This document shows, in pieces, positions 37,778-47,796 of a stretch of 64,000 bases of DNA (positions are counted from its first letter, which is position 1; every line of letters begins with the position of its first letter). The notes below the pieces were generated by a model. That model saw nothing but the letters and a program-made list of their open reading frames with translations, had not been told where the DNA came from and ran no database searches. The stretch covers positions 3,038,001 to 3,102,000 of the forward strand of contig NZ_CP094459.1 in the NCBI RefSeq assembly GCF_022809715.1, given 5' to 3'. Source of the DNA: Burkholderia pyrrocinia. GTDB lineage: Bacteria; Pseudomonadota; Gammaproteobacteria; Burkholderiales; Burkholderiaceae. The position numbers and the translations under genes were made by a program.

Positions 37778-39137
37778 ATGACGAAGTATGACCCGTCGTT
37801 CAAGCAACAATTGGTCAAGGCATATCTGAGCGGCGAAGGCAGTTGCGAGTCGCTCGGCCGGAAGTACGGAGTTGGGTATTCAACACTGCGGCGTTGGGTG
37901 AGCGCTTTCCGGGTACATGGCAAAGCAGGGCTGCGCAAGAAGCACGAGACGTATAGCACTGACTTCAAGATGTCGGTGCTGCAACACATGTGGCGCCATG
38001 AGCTGTCATACCAGCGCACATGCGCGGTATTCGATTTGCGCGAAGCCAACTGCGTGAGTCGCTGGGAGCGCCAGTATCATGAGGGTGGTTTCGAAGCTCT
38101 CATGCCGCGCCGCAAAGGCCGGCCACCCAAGATGTCAAAGCCCAAACAGCCTGCCCAGCCTACTGCCGTGCCCGCAGACGAGCGCTCACGCGAAGACCTT
38201 CTTAAAGAGAATGAGTATCTGCGCGCGGAGGTGGCGTACCTAAAAGTTGGACGAACTGCTCCGAGCCAAGGAGCAAGCAAAGCCAAAGAAACCGCGCAAA
38301 TCGTGAACGCCTTGCGTGAGCATCATTCGTTAAGCGTCTTGCTCAAGGTTTCAGGCCTGGCTCGTAGTACGTTCTATTACCAAGTGGCAGCGACCAAGGC
38401 GGGAGATCGTCACGCCGAGCTCAAGGCGAAGATCGCCGATGTCTTCGCCCAGCATAAGGGCGTTACGGCTATCGCCGGATCACGCTTGCATTGCGTCGAG
38501 CGGGCACTTGGGTCAACCGCAAGACGGTGCAGCGACTGATGTCAGTGCTGCGTCTGAAGTCGCTCGTTCGGCCCAAGAAATATCGGTCCTATCGGGAGAG
38601 CGTGGGCGCATAGCGCCGAATCTACTCAACCGCCAATTCGAAGCCAATAGGCCCAACGAGAAGTGGGTGACGGATGTGACCGAATTCAATGTCGGCGGCA
38701 AGAAGCTATATCTGTCGCCGGTTCTGGATTTGTACAACGGCGAGATCATTGCCTGGCAAATGAGCGAGCGCCCTGACTTCGCCATGATCAAAGCCATGCT
38801 GGACAAGGCATTCAAGCGGCTGGCACCTGATGAGGCACCGATGCTGCATTCGGATCAAGGCTGGGCTTATCAAATGCGAGAATACTGCGAACAGCTTGCT
38901 GAGCGAGGCATGCCGCAGAGCATGTCACGCAAGGGCAACTGCTTGGATAATGCCGCGATGGAAAGCTTCTTCGGCACACTCAAATCCGAGTGCTTCCGGT
39001 TGACACACTTCGCAGACGTCCAGCAATTGCGTCGCGCCATTGCCGACTACATCCGCTATTACAATCACGACCGCATCAAGCTCAAGCTAAAAGGGCTGAG
39101 TCCCGTGCAGTACAGAACTCAGCCCTTGGCGGCCTAA
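37778..39137 (+). pseudogene. IS3-family transposase OrfA/OrfB, frame-disrupted
   Basis: OrfA starts MTKYDPSFKQQLVKAYLSGEGSCESLGRKYG with two HTH regions and ends near the Lys-rich slippage site. At 38242-38245 only four A remain where IS3 elements need a longer A-run for programmed -1 frameshifting; the shortened run fuses orfA to the orfB frame directly. Further one-base losses occur at about 38458-38462 (GGC-CGT) and about 38607 (GTG-GGG-CGC). OrfB keeps the DDE residues in WVTDVTEF, LHSDQGW and ESFFGTLKSE. As written no complete transposase is made. Confidence 0.85.
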
Positions 39138-39260
39138 TTTACCCGTCCAACTTTACGGGGTCAGCTCAGACAGGCGGCCGTTTTTACGTGAGCGGCGCGA
39201 CGAGCTGCACGTGCCGGGCACGCGCCGGCGGCCTTGCGTCGCGCCGCGAGGAACCTGCCG

Positions 39261-40193
39261 TCAACCGAGCGCCGCGAACCCCGGCACGCTGAACGACAGC
39301 ACGGCGGCCGCGACGAACACGCCGATCATCGTCATCCCTTCGAGATGCAGGATGTTGCGGAACGTGTGCGCATCCTCGGTCGACGCGGTGCGGCGCAGCC
39401 GCGGCAGCGCCGAGAAGCGATTCAGGCCGCCGAGCACGAGCGCGAGTGCGACGAGCAGCAGCTTCAGCAGCAACACGCGCCCCCACGTGCTGCCGTCGAG
39501 CGGCGCGAGCGAGCCGCCGAGCCCGCGCAGCGCATTGAGCACGCCCGTCCCGAGCAGGAATACGACCGCGATGATCGACGTACGCGACAGGTGCTGGCCG
39601 ATGCGGATCAGCGCGCCGCGTGCGACCGACGAACCGAGCGCCGGCAGCACCGCGAGCCCGCCCGCGAGCACGAGGCCGCCCCACACGGCCGTCGCGAGCA
39701 GGTGCAGCGTCTGCACGCCGACCGCCGCGGACAGCGCGCCCGGATCGGCCGCATGGCCGAGCGATGCCTTGCCGGCCGCGACCACGATCACCGCGAGCCA
39801 CAGCACCGCGTGCGCGCCCGGGCCCTCCGGCTTCGCCAGCGCGACGATCGCGAGCACCACCGCGCCGGCGAACGCGACGCTCCATGCGAAGCCCGCGTGC
39901 GTTTGCATCAGCACGACGGGAATCGCGGCGAACGCGCCGCCGAGCCCCGCGCCGCTCATCGTCGCGGCCTCGTAGACCAGCCAGCCGAGATCCGCGAGCA
40001 CGAGCGCCAGCGCCGCCGCGACCAGCGAATGTTGTGCGCGCAACCACGCGGGATGCGAAGGCGAGATGACCGGCCGCGCGCCGTCCTTGCCGAGCCACGC
40101 CTTGAGCAGCGCCGAGCCGACCGCCATCGCGAACGCGGCGTCCATCAGCGCCGCGAGCGCGACCTGCCCGATCCACAAGCTGTCGAACTTCAT
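39261..40193 (-). CDS. CopD-family integral membrane protein
   Basis: The 310-residue protein has about eight membrane helices. It starts MKFDSLWIGQVALAALMDAAFAMAVGSALL at 40193. The conserved intramembrane His positions (MQTHAGFAW, LGHAADPG, VQTLHLLATAVWGG) and the C-terminal helices fit CopD, which is linked to copper uptake. No CopC gene is next to it, so a copper role is inference. It is divergent from the cytochrome c pair. Confidence 0.85.
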   Translation of the reverse strand: MKFDSLWIGQVALAALMDAAFAMAVGSALLKAWLGKDGARPVISPSHPAWLRAQHSLVAAALALVLADLGWLVYEAATMSGAGLGGAFAAIPVVLMQTHAGFAWSVAFAGAVVLAIVALAKPEGPGAHAVLWLAVIVVAAGKASLGHAADPGALSAAVGVQTLHLLATAVWGGLVLAGGLAVLPALGSSVARGALIRIGQHLSRTSIIAVVFLLGTGVLNALRGLGGSLAPLDGSTWGRVLLLKLLLVALALVLGGLNRFSALPRLRRTASTEDAHTFRNILHLEGMTMIGVFVAAAVLSFSVPGFAALG

Positions 40194-40571
40194 TGCGCGC
40201 ACCCTCCCGGAAACGGCCGGCCGGCGGCGCGGCGGCAACGGGACAGACAGCGGGAACGAGGCAACGGCACGGTATAAAACGTCATTGATGAATCCGGAAA
40301 CGGGAGAAATGACTGGACCTGCGGCGGAGGCGGCGCCGCGCGACCCGCGAGTGTACGGTCTTCGATGGTGAAAGCGCACGCCGGTTCACTTCGCCGCCGC
40401 GCAATACGCGTCAAATTGTCGCAAGTCGTAAACAGACAGGAACCGCTGTCCTTTTGCCAAATAGCCGTCATTACCCATCGATGATAGAATGCCGCGTCGC
40501 AGCAGCCCGGCTGTCCTGCCGTCCATGCGCCGAGCCGATCGTAGCCCGGACAAGGTCCCCGACGAATAATC
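40194..40571. other. Divergent intergenic region, copD-like / cytochrome c
   Basis: This 378-base region should carry promoters for both flanking genes. The stretch at about 40395-40500 is more AT-rich (GTCAAATTGTCGC, CCAAATAGCC, GATGATAGAATG). A TAGAAT near 40486 could be a -10 for the cytochrome genes, but no well-spaced -35 is seen. No gene is supported. Confidence 0.4.
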
Positions 40572-41336
40572 ATGGAGTCTCGTGTGTCTTCAAGACGCCT
40601 CTTCCGTCCGCTGCTCGCCGTTCTGTTGATCGGCGGAGCGGGCCTTATGAGCGCTGCCCAAGCGCAGACCAAGCCCACGGAGCAAGCGCACGCCCAGCAG
40701 GCGCCGCTCAAGGCACCCGATACGATGGCCGAGCGCGTGCGCGGCTGTACCGCATGCCACGGCGTCCACGGCCAGGGCACGGACAACGACTACTTCCCGC
40801 GTCTTGCCGGCAAGCCGGCCGAGTACCTGTACAACCAGCTCGTCAACTTCCGTGACGGCCGGCGCAAGTACCCGCCGATGAACTATCTGCTGACGTACCT
40901 GAACGACGATTACCTGCGCGAAATCGCCGAGCACTTCTCGGCCGAGCGTCCGCCGTACCCGACGCCGGCAAAGCCGACGCTGCCGGCCGCGACGCTCGCA
41001 CGCGGCAAGCAGCTCGTCACGCAGGGCGACCCGTCCCGCAAGCTGCCGGCCTGCGTGGCCTGCCACGGCGCAGGGCTGACCGGCATGCAGCCGGCGATCC
41101 CGGGCCTCGTCGGCCTGCACGCCGATTACCTGAGCGCACAGCTCGGCGCATGGCGCTCGGGCAACCGCCACGCGAAGGCACCGGATTGCATGCACGACAT
41201 CGCAGCAAAGCTTTCCGACGAAGACGTGACGGCCGTGACCGCGTGGCTCGCCGCGCAACCGGCGCCCGCCAACCCCGTGCCGGCACCGGCGCGTTCGATG
41301 AAGACTCCGCTCGCCTGCGGCAGCGAACCGCAATAA
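40572..41336 (+). CDS. Dihaem c-type cytochrome (c4-like), exported
   Basis: The 254-residue protein has an N-terminal signal sequence (RRLFRPLLAVLLIGGAGLMSAAQAQ) and two CxxCH sites, C59-TACH and C161-VACH. The arrangement, with the segments RLAGKPAEYLYNQL and GLVGLHADYLSAQL after each haem, is that of cytochrome c4. It would carry electrons in the periplasm. A triple-haem cytochrome follows 19 bases downstream, so they form an operon and may act in series. Confidence 0.92.
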   Translation: MESRVSSRRLFRPLLAVLLIGGAGLMSAAQAQTKPTEQAHAQQAPLKAPDTMAERVRGCTACHGVHGQGTDNDYFPRLAGKPAEYLYNQLVNFRDGRRKYPPMNYLLTYLNDDYLREIAEHFSAERPPYPTPAKPTLPAATLARGKQLVTQGDPSRKLPACVACHGAGLTGMQPAIPGLVGLHADYLSAQLGAWRSGNRHAKAPDCMHDIAAKLSDEDVTAVTAWLAAQPAPANPVPAPARSMKTPLACGSEPQ

Positions 41337-41355
41337 GGCAAGGGAGACAGACACA

Positions 41356-42654
41356 ATGAAACGCAAGTCCCTGTTTGCACTCTCGGCTGTCGCGATCGTC
41401 GCGGCTGCCGCCCTCGTGCCGGTCCTGTGGCCGGGCAACGACACGCTGCACGGCGCTGCCGCCGTCGCGGCCACGCCGGCCGACCAGGCCGCGCTGATCA
41501 AGAAGGGCGAATACCTCGCGCGCGTCGGCGACTGTATCGCGTGCCACACCGTGCGCGGCGGCAAGTCGTTCGCGGGCGGCCTGCCGATGGCGACGCCGTT
41601 CGGCACGATGTACACGCCGAACATCACGCCGGACGACAAGGATGGCATCGGCAAGTGGACGTCGGACGACTTCTACCGCGCGATGCACACGGGTCGCTCG
41701 AAGGACGGCAGCCTGCTCTACCCGGGCTTCCCGTTCGCGAGCTACACGAAGGTCACGCGCTCGGATTCGGACGCGATCTACGCGTACCTGCGTTCGGTCC
41801 CGCCGGTGTCGGTGCCGAGCCGTCCGCACGAACTGAAGTTCCCGTTCAACAACCGCAACCTGCTGATCGGCTGGCGCACGCTGTTCTTCAAGGAAGGCGA
41901 ATACAAGCCGGATCCGACGAAGTCGGTCGAATGGAACCGCGGCGCCTACCTCGTCGAAGGCCTCGGCCACTGCTCGATGTGCCACACGTCGATCAACATG
42001 ATGGGCGGCCCGGTGAGCTCGTCGGCGTTCGCAGGCGGCCTGATCCCGCTGCAGAACTGGTATGCGCCGTCGCTGACGAACGACAAGGAACTCGGCCTCG
42101 GCGACTGGCACGTGCAGGAGCTGTCCGACCTGCTGCAGGCCGGCGTGTCGCAGAAGGGCGCGGTGTTCGGCCCGATGGCGGACGTGGTCCACAACAGCCT
42201 GCAGTACATGACCGACGAAGATACGCGCGCGATGTCGACGTACCTGAAGTCGATCCCGCAGAAGGCTGAAGCGCCGAAGAACATGCAGTACGAGCCGTCG
42301 AAGCAGTTCGGCAATGCGCTGTTCGATCAGGGCAAGAAGATCTACGCCGACAACTGCGCGACCTGCCACGCCGAAACCGGCGCGGGCAAGCCGCCGGCAT
42401 ATCCGCCGCTCGCGGGCAACCACTCGATCATGATGGAATCGGCGGTCAACCCGATCCGCATGGTGCTGAATGGTGGCTATCCGCCGAGCACGTTCAAGAA
42501 TCCGCGTCCGTACGGCATGCCGCCGTTCGCGCAGTCGCTGTCGAACCAGGAAGTCGCAGCCGTTGTAACGTATATCCGGATGTCGTGGGGCAACAACGGT
42601 ACGCCGATCTCGCCGCAGCAGGTGAGCGACCTGCGTTCCGCGCCGCTTGACTAA
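41356..42654 (+). CDS. Triple-haem c-type cytochrome (dehydrogenase electron-transfer subunit-like)
   Basis: The 432-residue protein has an N-terminal membrane segment or signal (MKRKSLFALSAVAIVAAAALVPVLW) and three haem sites: C60-IACH, C206-SMCH and C334-ATCH. Layout and motifs (GKSFAGGLPMATPFGTMYTPNITPD, GLGHCSMCHT, PPAYPPLAGN) match the membrane-bound cytochrome subunit of gluconate, sorbitol or alcohol dehydrogenases. No catalytic dehydrogenase subunit is adjacent, so its donor is unknown. A strong terminator follows. Confidence 0.92.
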   Translation: MKRKSLFALSAVAIVAAAALVPVLWPGNDTLHGAAAVAATPADQAALIKKGEYLARVGDCIACHTVRGGKSFAGGLPMATPFGTMYTPNITPDDKDGIGKWTSDDFYRAMHTGRSKDGSLLYPGFPFASYTKVTRSDSDAIYAYLRSVPPVSVPSRPHELKFPFNNRNLLIGWRTLFFKEGEYKPDPTKSVEWNRGAYLVEGLGHCSMCHTSINMMGGPVSSSAFAGGLIPLQNWYAPSLTNDKELGLGDWHVQELSDLLQAGVSQKGAVFGPMADVVHNSLQYMTDEDTRAMSTYLKSIPQKAEAPKNMQYEPSKQFGNALFDQGKKIYADNCATCHAETGAGKPPAYPPLAGNHSIMMESAVNPIRMVLNGGYPPSTFKNPRPYGMPPFAQSLSNQEVAAVVTYIRMSWGNNGTPISPQQVSDLRSAPLD

Positions 42655-42672
42655 ATAACGCGTGACGCAAAC

Positions 42673-42716
42673 GGGGCGCGGCTGCGGGAAACCGCAGCCG
42701 CGCCCCTTTGCTTTTT
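42673..42716 (+). terminator. Rho-independent terminator of the cytochrome operon
   Basis: GGGGCGCGGCTGCGG and CCGCAGCCGCGCCCC form a perfect 15-base stem with a GAAA loop, followed by TTTGCTTTTT. Confidence 0.95.
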
Positions 42717-42781
42717 GCGACGCCAGTCCCCGCGCGGGCCGCGCGAGGTGTCGCCGATCATAAAACTCAAGAGTGGTATCT

Positions 42782-44221
42782 ATGTCTTTCGAATCTCTCG
42801 GCCTGGCCGAACCGCTTGTCAAGGCGGTCAACGAGCTCGGCTACACGTCGCCGACTCCGATCCAGCAGCAGGCGATCCCCGCCGTGCTCGGCGGCGGCGA
42901 CCTGCTTGCCGGCGCACAAACAGGCACCGGCAAGACCGCCGGCTTCACGCTGCCGATCCTGCAGCGCCTGCACACGTTCTACGCCGAACATCGCGGCGCG
43001 AAGCGCGCGGTGCGCGCGCTGATCCTCACGCCGACGCGCGAACTCGCCGCACAGGTCGAGGAAAGCGTCCGTGCCTACAGCAAGTACCTGAAGCTGCGCT
43101 CGACCGTGATGTTCGGCGGCGTCAGCATCAATCCGCAGATCGATGCACTCAAGCGCGGTGTCGACATCGTCGTCGCGACGCCGGGGCGCCTGCTCGACCA
43201 CATGCAGCAGAAGACCATCGACCTGTCGGATCTCGACATCCTCGTGCTCGACGAAGCCGACCGGATGCTCGACATGGGCTTCATCCACGACATCAAGCGC
43301 GTGCTCGCGAAGCTGCCGCCGCAGCGCCAGAACCTGCTGTTCTCGGCGACCTTCTCCGACGAGATCAAGGCGCTCGCCGACAGCCTGCTCGACTCGCCCG
43401 CGCTGATCGAGGTCGCACGCCGCAACACGACCGCCGAGAGCATCGCGCAGAAGATCCACCCGGTCGACCGCGACCGCAAGCGCGAGCTGCTCACGCACCT
43501 GATCCGCGAACACAACTGGTTCCAGGTGCTCGTGTTCACGCGCACCAAGCACGGCGCGAACCGGCTCGCCGAACAGTTGACGAAGGACGGCATCAGCGCG
43601 ATGGCGATCCACGGCAACAAGAGCCAGTCGGCCCGCACGCGCGCGCTTGCCGAATTCAAGAACAGCACGCTGCAGGTGCTCGTCGCGACCGATATCGCCG
43701 CGCGCGGGATCGACATCGACCAGTTGCCGCACGTCGTCAACTTCGACCTGCCGAACGTGCCCGAGGATTACGTGCACCGGATCGGCCGCACGGGCCGCGC
43801 GGGCGCGACCGGCGAAGCCGTGTCGCTCGTGTGCGTCGACGAGAAGCAGCTGCTGCGCGACATCGAGCGGCTGATCAAGCGCGAGATTCCGCAGGAAGTG
43901 ATCGCGGGCTTCGAACCCGATCCGAATGCGAAGCCGGAGCCGATCCAGCAGCGCCGCGGGCAGCAGCAACCTCGCGGCGGTGGCGGCGGCGGCAACCGCC
44001 AGCCGCGCGCAGGCGGCTCAGGCCAGCCGGCCGCGAAGCGCGACGGCAACGCGCAACCGAAGGCATCGCAGCAGAAGGCCGCGAAGCCGCGCACGCAAGG
44101 CGGCGCCGGCGGCAGCGGCGCACGCCCGGCGGGCGGCGGCAACAGCGCGCGCCCCGCGAGCGGCAACGCCGCGCACCCGAACCGCAACCGTTCGTCGCGC
44201 AGCGGCCAGCGCGGTCACTGA
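42782..44221 (+). CDS. rhlE: DEAD-box RNA helicase RhlE
   Basis: The 479-residue protein starts [21 protein letters not shown] at 42782. All helicase motifs are present: Q motif [17 protein letters not shown] at 45-52, [35 protein letters not shown] and [11 protein letters not shown] basic, Gly/Gln/Arg-rich low-complexity tail of about 90 residues follows the core (from about 385), typical of RhlE and involved in RNA binding. It remodels RNA, for example in ribosome assembly. Its stop overlaps the convergent neighbour by 7 bases. Confidence 0.93.
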   Translation: MSFESLGLAEPLVKAVNELGYTSPTPIQQQAIPAVLGGGDLLAGAQTGTGKTAGFTLPILQRLHTFYAEHRGAKRAVRALILTPTRELAAQVEESVRAYSKYLKLRSTVMFGGVSINPQIDALKRGVDIVVATPGRLLDHMQQKTIDLSDLDILVLDEADRMLDMGFIHDIKRVLAKLPPQRQNLLFSATFSDEIKALADSLLDSPALIEVARRNTTAESIAQKIHPVDRDRKRELLTHLIREHNWFQVLVFTRTKHGANRLAEQLTKDGISAMAIHGNKSQSARTRALAEFKNSTLQVLVATDIAARGIDIDQLPHVVNFDLPNVPEDYVHRIGRTGRAGATGEAVSLVCVDEKQLLRDIERLIKREIPQEVIAGFEPDPNAKPEPIQQRRGQQQPRGGGGGGNRQPRAGGSGQPAAKRDGNAQPKASQQKAAKPRTQGGAGGSGARPAGGGNSARPASGNAAHPNRNRSSRSGQRGH

Positions 44222-44721
44222 AGCCGCGCGGCCGCGCGCCGCAGGTGCTCGAGCTGGCGTTGCCAGCGCGCGAGCACCGCGGCGCGCTCCCCTTCCAGCG
44301 TGAACGTGACGCCTGTCGCGAGACGCGCATAACCGACCCGCTGCGCATCGCCGTGCGCGATCGTCGCAGCGAATCCGGCCAGTCCCCCGAAGTCGCCTTC
44401 GAGCGGCTCGATCCTCAATTGCGCCTGAAAGAATGCGCCGTCCGCGACGAGCGTCAACGCGGCCGCGCGCCGTTGCGCGAGCGCGCGCGCCGCACGCGAT
44501 TGCGGCCATAGCGCCAGCAGCAGCGTGCGCGCATCGTGCGCATAGATCTCGCCGACGCCGAGCAGCGTCGTGCGCAACTGGCCGTCGTCGGTCGCGACGA
44601 TCAGCGATGCGGCGATATCGGCATGACGCTCGAGCGCGGTGCCGTCGAACAGCGATACGACAGCCGGCGGCCACGCGTCGAACGTCCATTGTTCGAGCGC
44701 GTGGCGATGGGTATCGGTCAT
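44215..44721 (-). CDS. Conserved hypothetical protein, 168 aa
   Basis: I do not recognise the family. The protein starts [73 protein letters not shown], a mixed alpha/beta pattern without membrane segments or a signal. The '[36 protein letters not shown]' strand pattern resembles FMN-binding split barrels (pyridoxamine oxidase-like), but this is a guess. The 3' end overlaps rhlE by 7 bases, convergently. Confidence 0.7.
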   Translation of the reverse strand: MTDTHRHALEQWTFDAWPPAVVSLFDGTALERHADIAASLIVATDDGQLRTTLLGVGEIYAHDARTLLLALWPQSRAARALAQRRAAALTLVADGAFFQAQLRIEPLEGDFGGLAGFAATIAHGDAQRVGYARLATGVTFTLEGERAAVLARWQRQLEHLRRAAARLQ

Positions 44722-44791
44722 GGTGGCGTGGCCCTGGTGCAGATCGGAGACGATGCGGCAAGCATACGCTCGACCGGCCGCGCAGCGGCGC

Positions 44792-45619
44792 TCAGCGCAG
44801 GAATACGTGCCGCGTGATCTTCGTGAGCGGATAGTGGACGCCCGGCTGGATCCTCGCGGGCAGGTCGAGCGGCTTGAGCAGCATCTTCACGCACATGTCG
44901 GCCGACAGGTTGCGCCGCACGAGCGTACTGATGCGCGCGGCGCGCTCGCGGTTGTACTGGCTGTCGCCGACGCGATCAGGATAACGAACCGCGAACACGT
45001 GGCGCAGCGCGATCTCGGAATCCTCGTTCTTGATTTCCATCACGCGGCGCGCCAGCGCGCCGAGCACCGCGAGCCGGCCATTGCCTTCGAGCTTGTTGTA
45101 CTTCTTGAAGAATTTGAAGAAGTGCTTGTAGTGACGCACTTCGTCCGTGCGGATGTTGTCGGTGATTTCCTTCAGCACGGGTTCGTCCGAGCATTCGTTG
45201 ATCGCACGATAGAGCGTGGCCGTGCCCGTCTCGACGACGCAGCGCGCGACCATCTCGAGCGCGCGGGTCTTCTCGAATGCCTCGACCTTGCAGGTCTTCG
45301 AATACTCGGCGAAGAAATTCGCGAACGCGGTATCCCAGTCGAACTCGGGCCACACGTGCGCGATGTACGCCTTCAGCGCGCGGCCGTGCTGCAATTCTTC
45401 GTGCTCCCATGCATTGTTGAGCCACTCGGATACTTCAGGATCGTCGTTGAAGAATTCGCTCAGATTGCTCGTGTAGAGATCCGAGCCGCTTTCGATGAAC
45501 GACGACGCGCACAGCAGCAGCAGCAGATCCTCGTTCGCGGCGGCACGCTGACGATCGATCCGGGTCAGGTCGATGTCCTCGATTCGCCACGGCATGACAT
45601 GCGTCGTTTTAGTGTCCAT
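44792..45619 (-). CDS. Ferritin-like diiron-type protein, 275 aa
   Basis: It starts MDTKTTHVMPWRIEDIDLTRIDRQRAAANEDLLLLL. The four-helix-bundle pattern with E and E-x-x-H carboxylate-rich segments is clear: NAWEHEELQHGRAL supplies E-x-x-H, and NIRTDEVRHYKHFFKFF supplies D-E-x-x-H. These fit the ferritin-like superfamily that includes acyl-ACP desaturase-like proteins and rubrerythrins. Enzyme activity is not evident. A basic region (KHFFKFFKKYNK) follows the second motif. Monocistronic. Confidence 0.82.
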   Translation of the reverse strand: MDTKTTHVMPWRIEDIDLTRIDRQRAAANEDLLLLLCASSFIESGSDLYTSNLSEFFNDDPEVSEWLNNAWEHEELQHGRALKAYIAHVWPEFDWDTAFANFFAEYSKTCKVEAFEKTRALEMVARCVVETGTATLYRAINECSDEPVLKEITDNIRTDEVRHYKHFFKFFKKYNKLEGNGRLAVLGALARRVMEIKNEDSEIALRHVFAVRYPDRVGDSQYNRERAARISTLVRRNLSADMCVKMLLKPLDLPARIQPGVHYPLTKITRHVFLR

Positions 45620-45933
45620 GGTGGTGCGCTCCCAGTCGTCGCGCGGGGGCCGGCCCATGCCTTCGGCACAGGCGCCGACCATCCCGCAGGCGGCGTATTA
45701 CTTGCGTTTCTAGTGAATTTGGTCCGGCCGAACCATCCTGGCATCTTAGCCGGACTTTGACGTTCGTGCTCCAGAGCACTGACCATACCGGACAGGCGCA
45801 GTTCCACGGCGTCTGTTGCCGTTCGTTAGACGAGTCCTTCGAACTGCTTGCAGCCGTTCGGTAGTACGGCCGCATCAAACGAAACGGGCGGCCGTTCGGC
45901 CGCCCGTCGAGCGCATGAAATTGACGCGAACCG
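45620..45933. other. Intergenic region with terminator-like hairpin
   Basis: Upstream of the ferritin-like gene and downstream of the ggt-like gene. On the minus strand ACGGGCGGCC-GAAC-GGCCGCCCGT, followed by TTCGTTTG (45885-45909), is a good hairpin to end the gamma-glutamyltransferase transcript. No gene is supported in the rest. Confidence 0.6.
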
Positions 45934-47574
45934 TCAGAAGCCGGCCGCCAGACCGTCGCGCCGGCTGTCGCTCGCGGCCACGTAGCCGCGCTCGCGATCG
46001 TCGCGATCGAGACGCCAGATGAACTGCCCCGAACCGAAATCCATGTAAGGATCGTCGATCGACTTGATCGTATGGCCGCGCGCCGCCAGCGCGTCGACCG
46101 TCGCGCGATTCATCGTCGCCTCGACGTCGAGCGTGAAGTCGCGGTTGACCTTCCAGCGCGGCGCATCGCATGCGGCCTGCGGCTGCTGCCCATGGCCCAG
46201 CATCCGCACGATGGTCTGCAGATGGCCTTGCGGCTGCATGTCGCCGCCCATCACGCCGAAGCTCATCACGGCCTCGGTGCGGCCGTCGACCTGCTCGGTC
46301 ACGAACGCCGGGATGATCGTGTGGAACGGCCGCTTGCCGCCCGCGACGACGTTCGGCGAAGCCGGATCCATCGAGAAGCCGTACCCGCGATTCTGCAGCG
46401 CAATGCCGGTGCCCGGCACCACGAGCCCCGAGCCGAAGCCCATGTAGTTCGACTGGATGAAGCTCACCATCATCCCGCGCTCGTCGGCCGCCGACAGGTA
46501 GATCGTGCCGCCTGAATGCGGCCGGCCGGCGCCGAAGTGCGTCGCCCGCGCGGGATCGATCTGCTTCGCGCGTTCGGCGAGATACGCATCGTCGAGCATC
46601 TGCTCGGGTGTGACTTCCATCGCGCGCGGATCGGCGACGTAACGATAGACGTCCGCGAATGCGAGCTTCATCGCCTCGATCTGCAGGTGCTGCGAATCGA
46701 CCGAATCGAGCGGCCAATCGGTCAGGCCCGCATGCTCGGCGATCCCGAGCGCGATCAGCGCGGCGATGCCCTGCCCGTTCGGCGGGATCTCGTGAATCGT
46801 GTGACGGCCGAAGCGCTTGCCGATCGGCTCGACCCATTCCGGCCGGTATGCGCGCAGGTCGGCTTCGGTCAGCGCGCCGCCGCCTTCGCGGGCGAACGCG
46901 GCGATGCGCTCGGCGAGCGCGCCTTCGTAGAATGCACGGGCGCCGTCCTTCGCGAGCGTGCGCAGCGTCTGCGCATGGCCCGGCAGGCACACGCGCTCGC
47001 CGACGAGCGGCGCACGACCGCGCGGCATGAAGGTCTCCGCGAAGCCCGGCAGGCCCTGCAGCGCGGGCACCGCCGCCGCCCACTTGTGCGCGACGATCGG
47101 CGGCACCGCATAACCGCGCTCCGCGATCTCGATCGCCGGCTCGAGCAGGTCCGCGAACGGCAGCGAGCCGAACTTCGCGTGCAGCGCCTCCCAGCCCGCG
47201 ATCACGCCCGGCACGGTGACGGCATCCCAGCCGCGCATCGGCTTGTTCGCGATGCCGTACGCATCCTCGCCGTGGCGCTTGCGGAAATAGTCGACGTTCC
47301 ACGCGGCCGGTGCGACGCCCGATGCGTTGAGCCCGGACAGCCGCTCGCCGTCCCATACGAGCGCGAACGCGTCGCCGCCGAGCCCACAGGACACGGGCTC
47401 GACGACGGTAATCGCGGCCGCGGCGGCCAGCGCCGCGTCGACCGCGTTGCCGCCTTTCCACAGCATCCGCAGCCCGGCCTGCGCGGCGAGCGGATGCGAC
47501 GTCGACACGACGTTGCGCGCGAATACCGGGATGCGGGTCGTCGGATACGGGTTGTGCCAGTTGAAGCCAGTCAT
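45934..47574 (-). CDS. Gamma-glutamyltransferase-family protein
   Basis: The 546-residue protein starts MTGFNWHNPYPTTRIPVFARNVVSTSHPLAAQAGLRML at 47574, giving a cytosolic protein without signal peptide. NTN-hydrolase features of gamma-glutamyltranspeptidases are visible. They include GGNAVDAALAAAAAITVVEPVSCGLGGDAF near the N-terminus and PHSGGTIYLSAADERGMMVSFIQSNY, where the GGT of GGTIYL supplies the Thr expected at autocleavage. GSGLVVPGTGIALQNRG follows. Lack of a leader suggests a cytosolic acylase or glutamyl-hydrolase role rather than periplasmic glutathione breakdown. It is divergent from glpR. Confidence 0.88.
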   Translation of the reverse strand: MTGFNWHNPYPTTRIPVFARNVVSTSHPLAAQAGLRMLWKGGNAVDAALAAAAAITVVEPVSCGLGGDAFALVWDGERLSGLNASGVAPAAWNVDYFRKRHGEDAYGIANKPMRGWDAVTVPGVIAGWEALHAKFGSLPFADLLEPAIEIAERGYAVPPIVAHKWAAAVPALQGLPGFAETFMPRGRAPLVGERVCLPGHAQTLRTLAKDGARAFYEGALAERIAAFAREGGGALTEADLRAYRPEWVEPIGKRFGRHTIHEIPPNGQGIAALIALGIAEHAGLTDWPLDSVDSQHLQIEAMKLAFADVYRYVADPRAMEVTPEQMLDDAYLAERAKQIDPARATHFGAGRPHSGGTIYLSAADERGMMVSFIQSNYMGFGSGLVVPGTGIALQNRGYGFSMDPASPNVVAGGKRPFHTIIPAFVTEQVDGRTEAVMSFGVMGGDMQPQGHLQTIVRMLGHGQQPQAACDAPRWKVNRDFTLDVEATMNRATVDALAARGHTIKSIDDPYMDFGSGQFIWRLDRDDRERGYVAASDSRRDGLAAGF

Positions 47575-47796
47575 CGGTGCCACCTCGTCGAAAGCTGAAT
47601 GAACGCGCCGAACGCGTGCCCGCATGCGCGGGCAGTCCGCCATTGCAGCGCGATCAGCGCAATCGCACAAATTCATTTGTCACATGAATCCATGCAATTT
47701 CCACATGAATTTCACGCGACCGGGCCGGCCAGGCCGGCCGAACGGCGTTGCCGCCCTTACAATACCCGCTCCGTCTCACGACACGACCATCGAGCC

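Larger units (their letters stand above)
37727..39168 (+). mobile_element. IS3-family (IS150-group-like) insertion sequence, 1442 bp
   Basis: Imperfect terminal inverted repeats are TGAATTGACCCC...AGTTGGAC at the left and the complement of TGAGCTGACCCC...AGTTGGAC at the right. A 3-base direct duplication GAC flanks it (37724-37726 and 39169-39171). It encodes an orfA with two HTH domains and an orfB with a DDE integrase core. It looks recently inserted since the termini and duplication are intact, but the transposase frames are broken. Confidence 0.9.
37715..39185 (+). terminator. dgoD terminator split by the IS element
   Basis: Removing the IS and one copy of its 3-base target duplication (GAC) joins CGGCCACC-CGAC at 37715-37726 to A-GGCGGCCG-TTTTT at 39172-39185. 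This would form an eight-base stem with one mismatch, a five-base loop and a T-run. The IS sits exactly in the loop. Confidence 0.6.
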
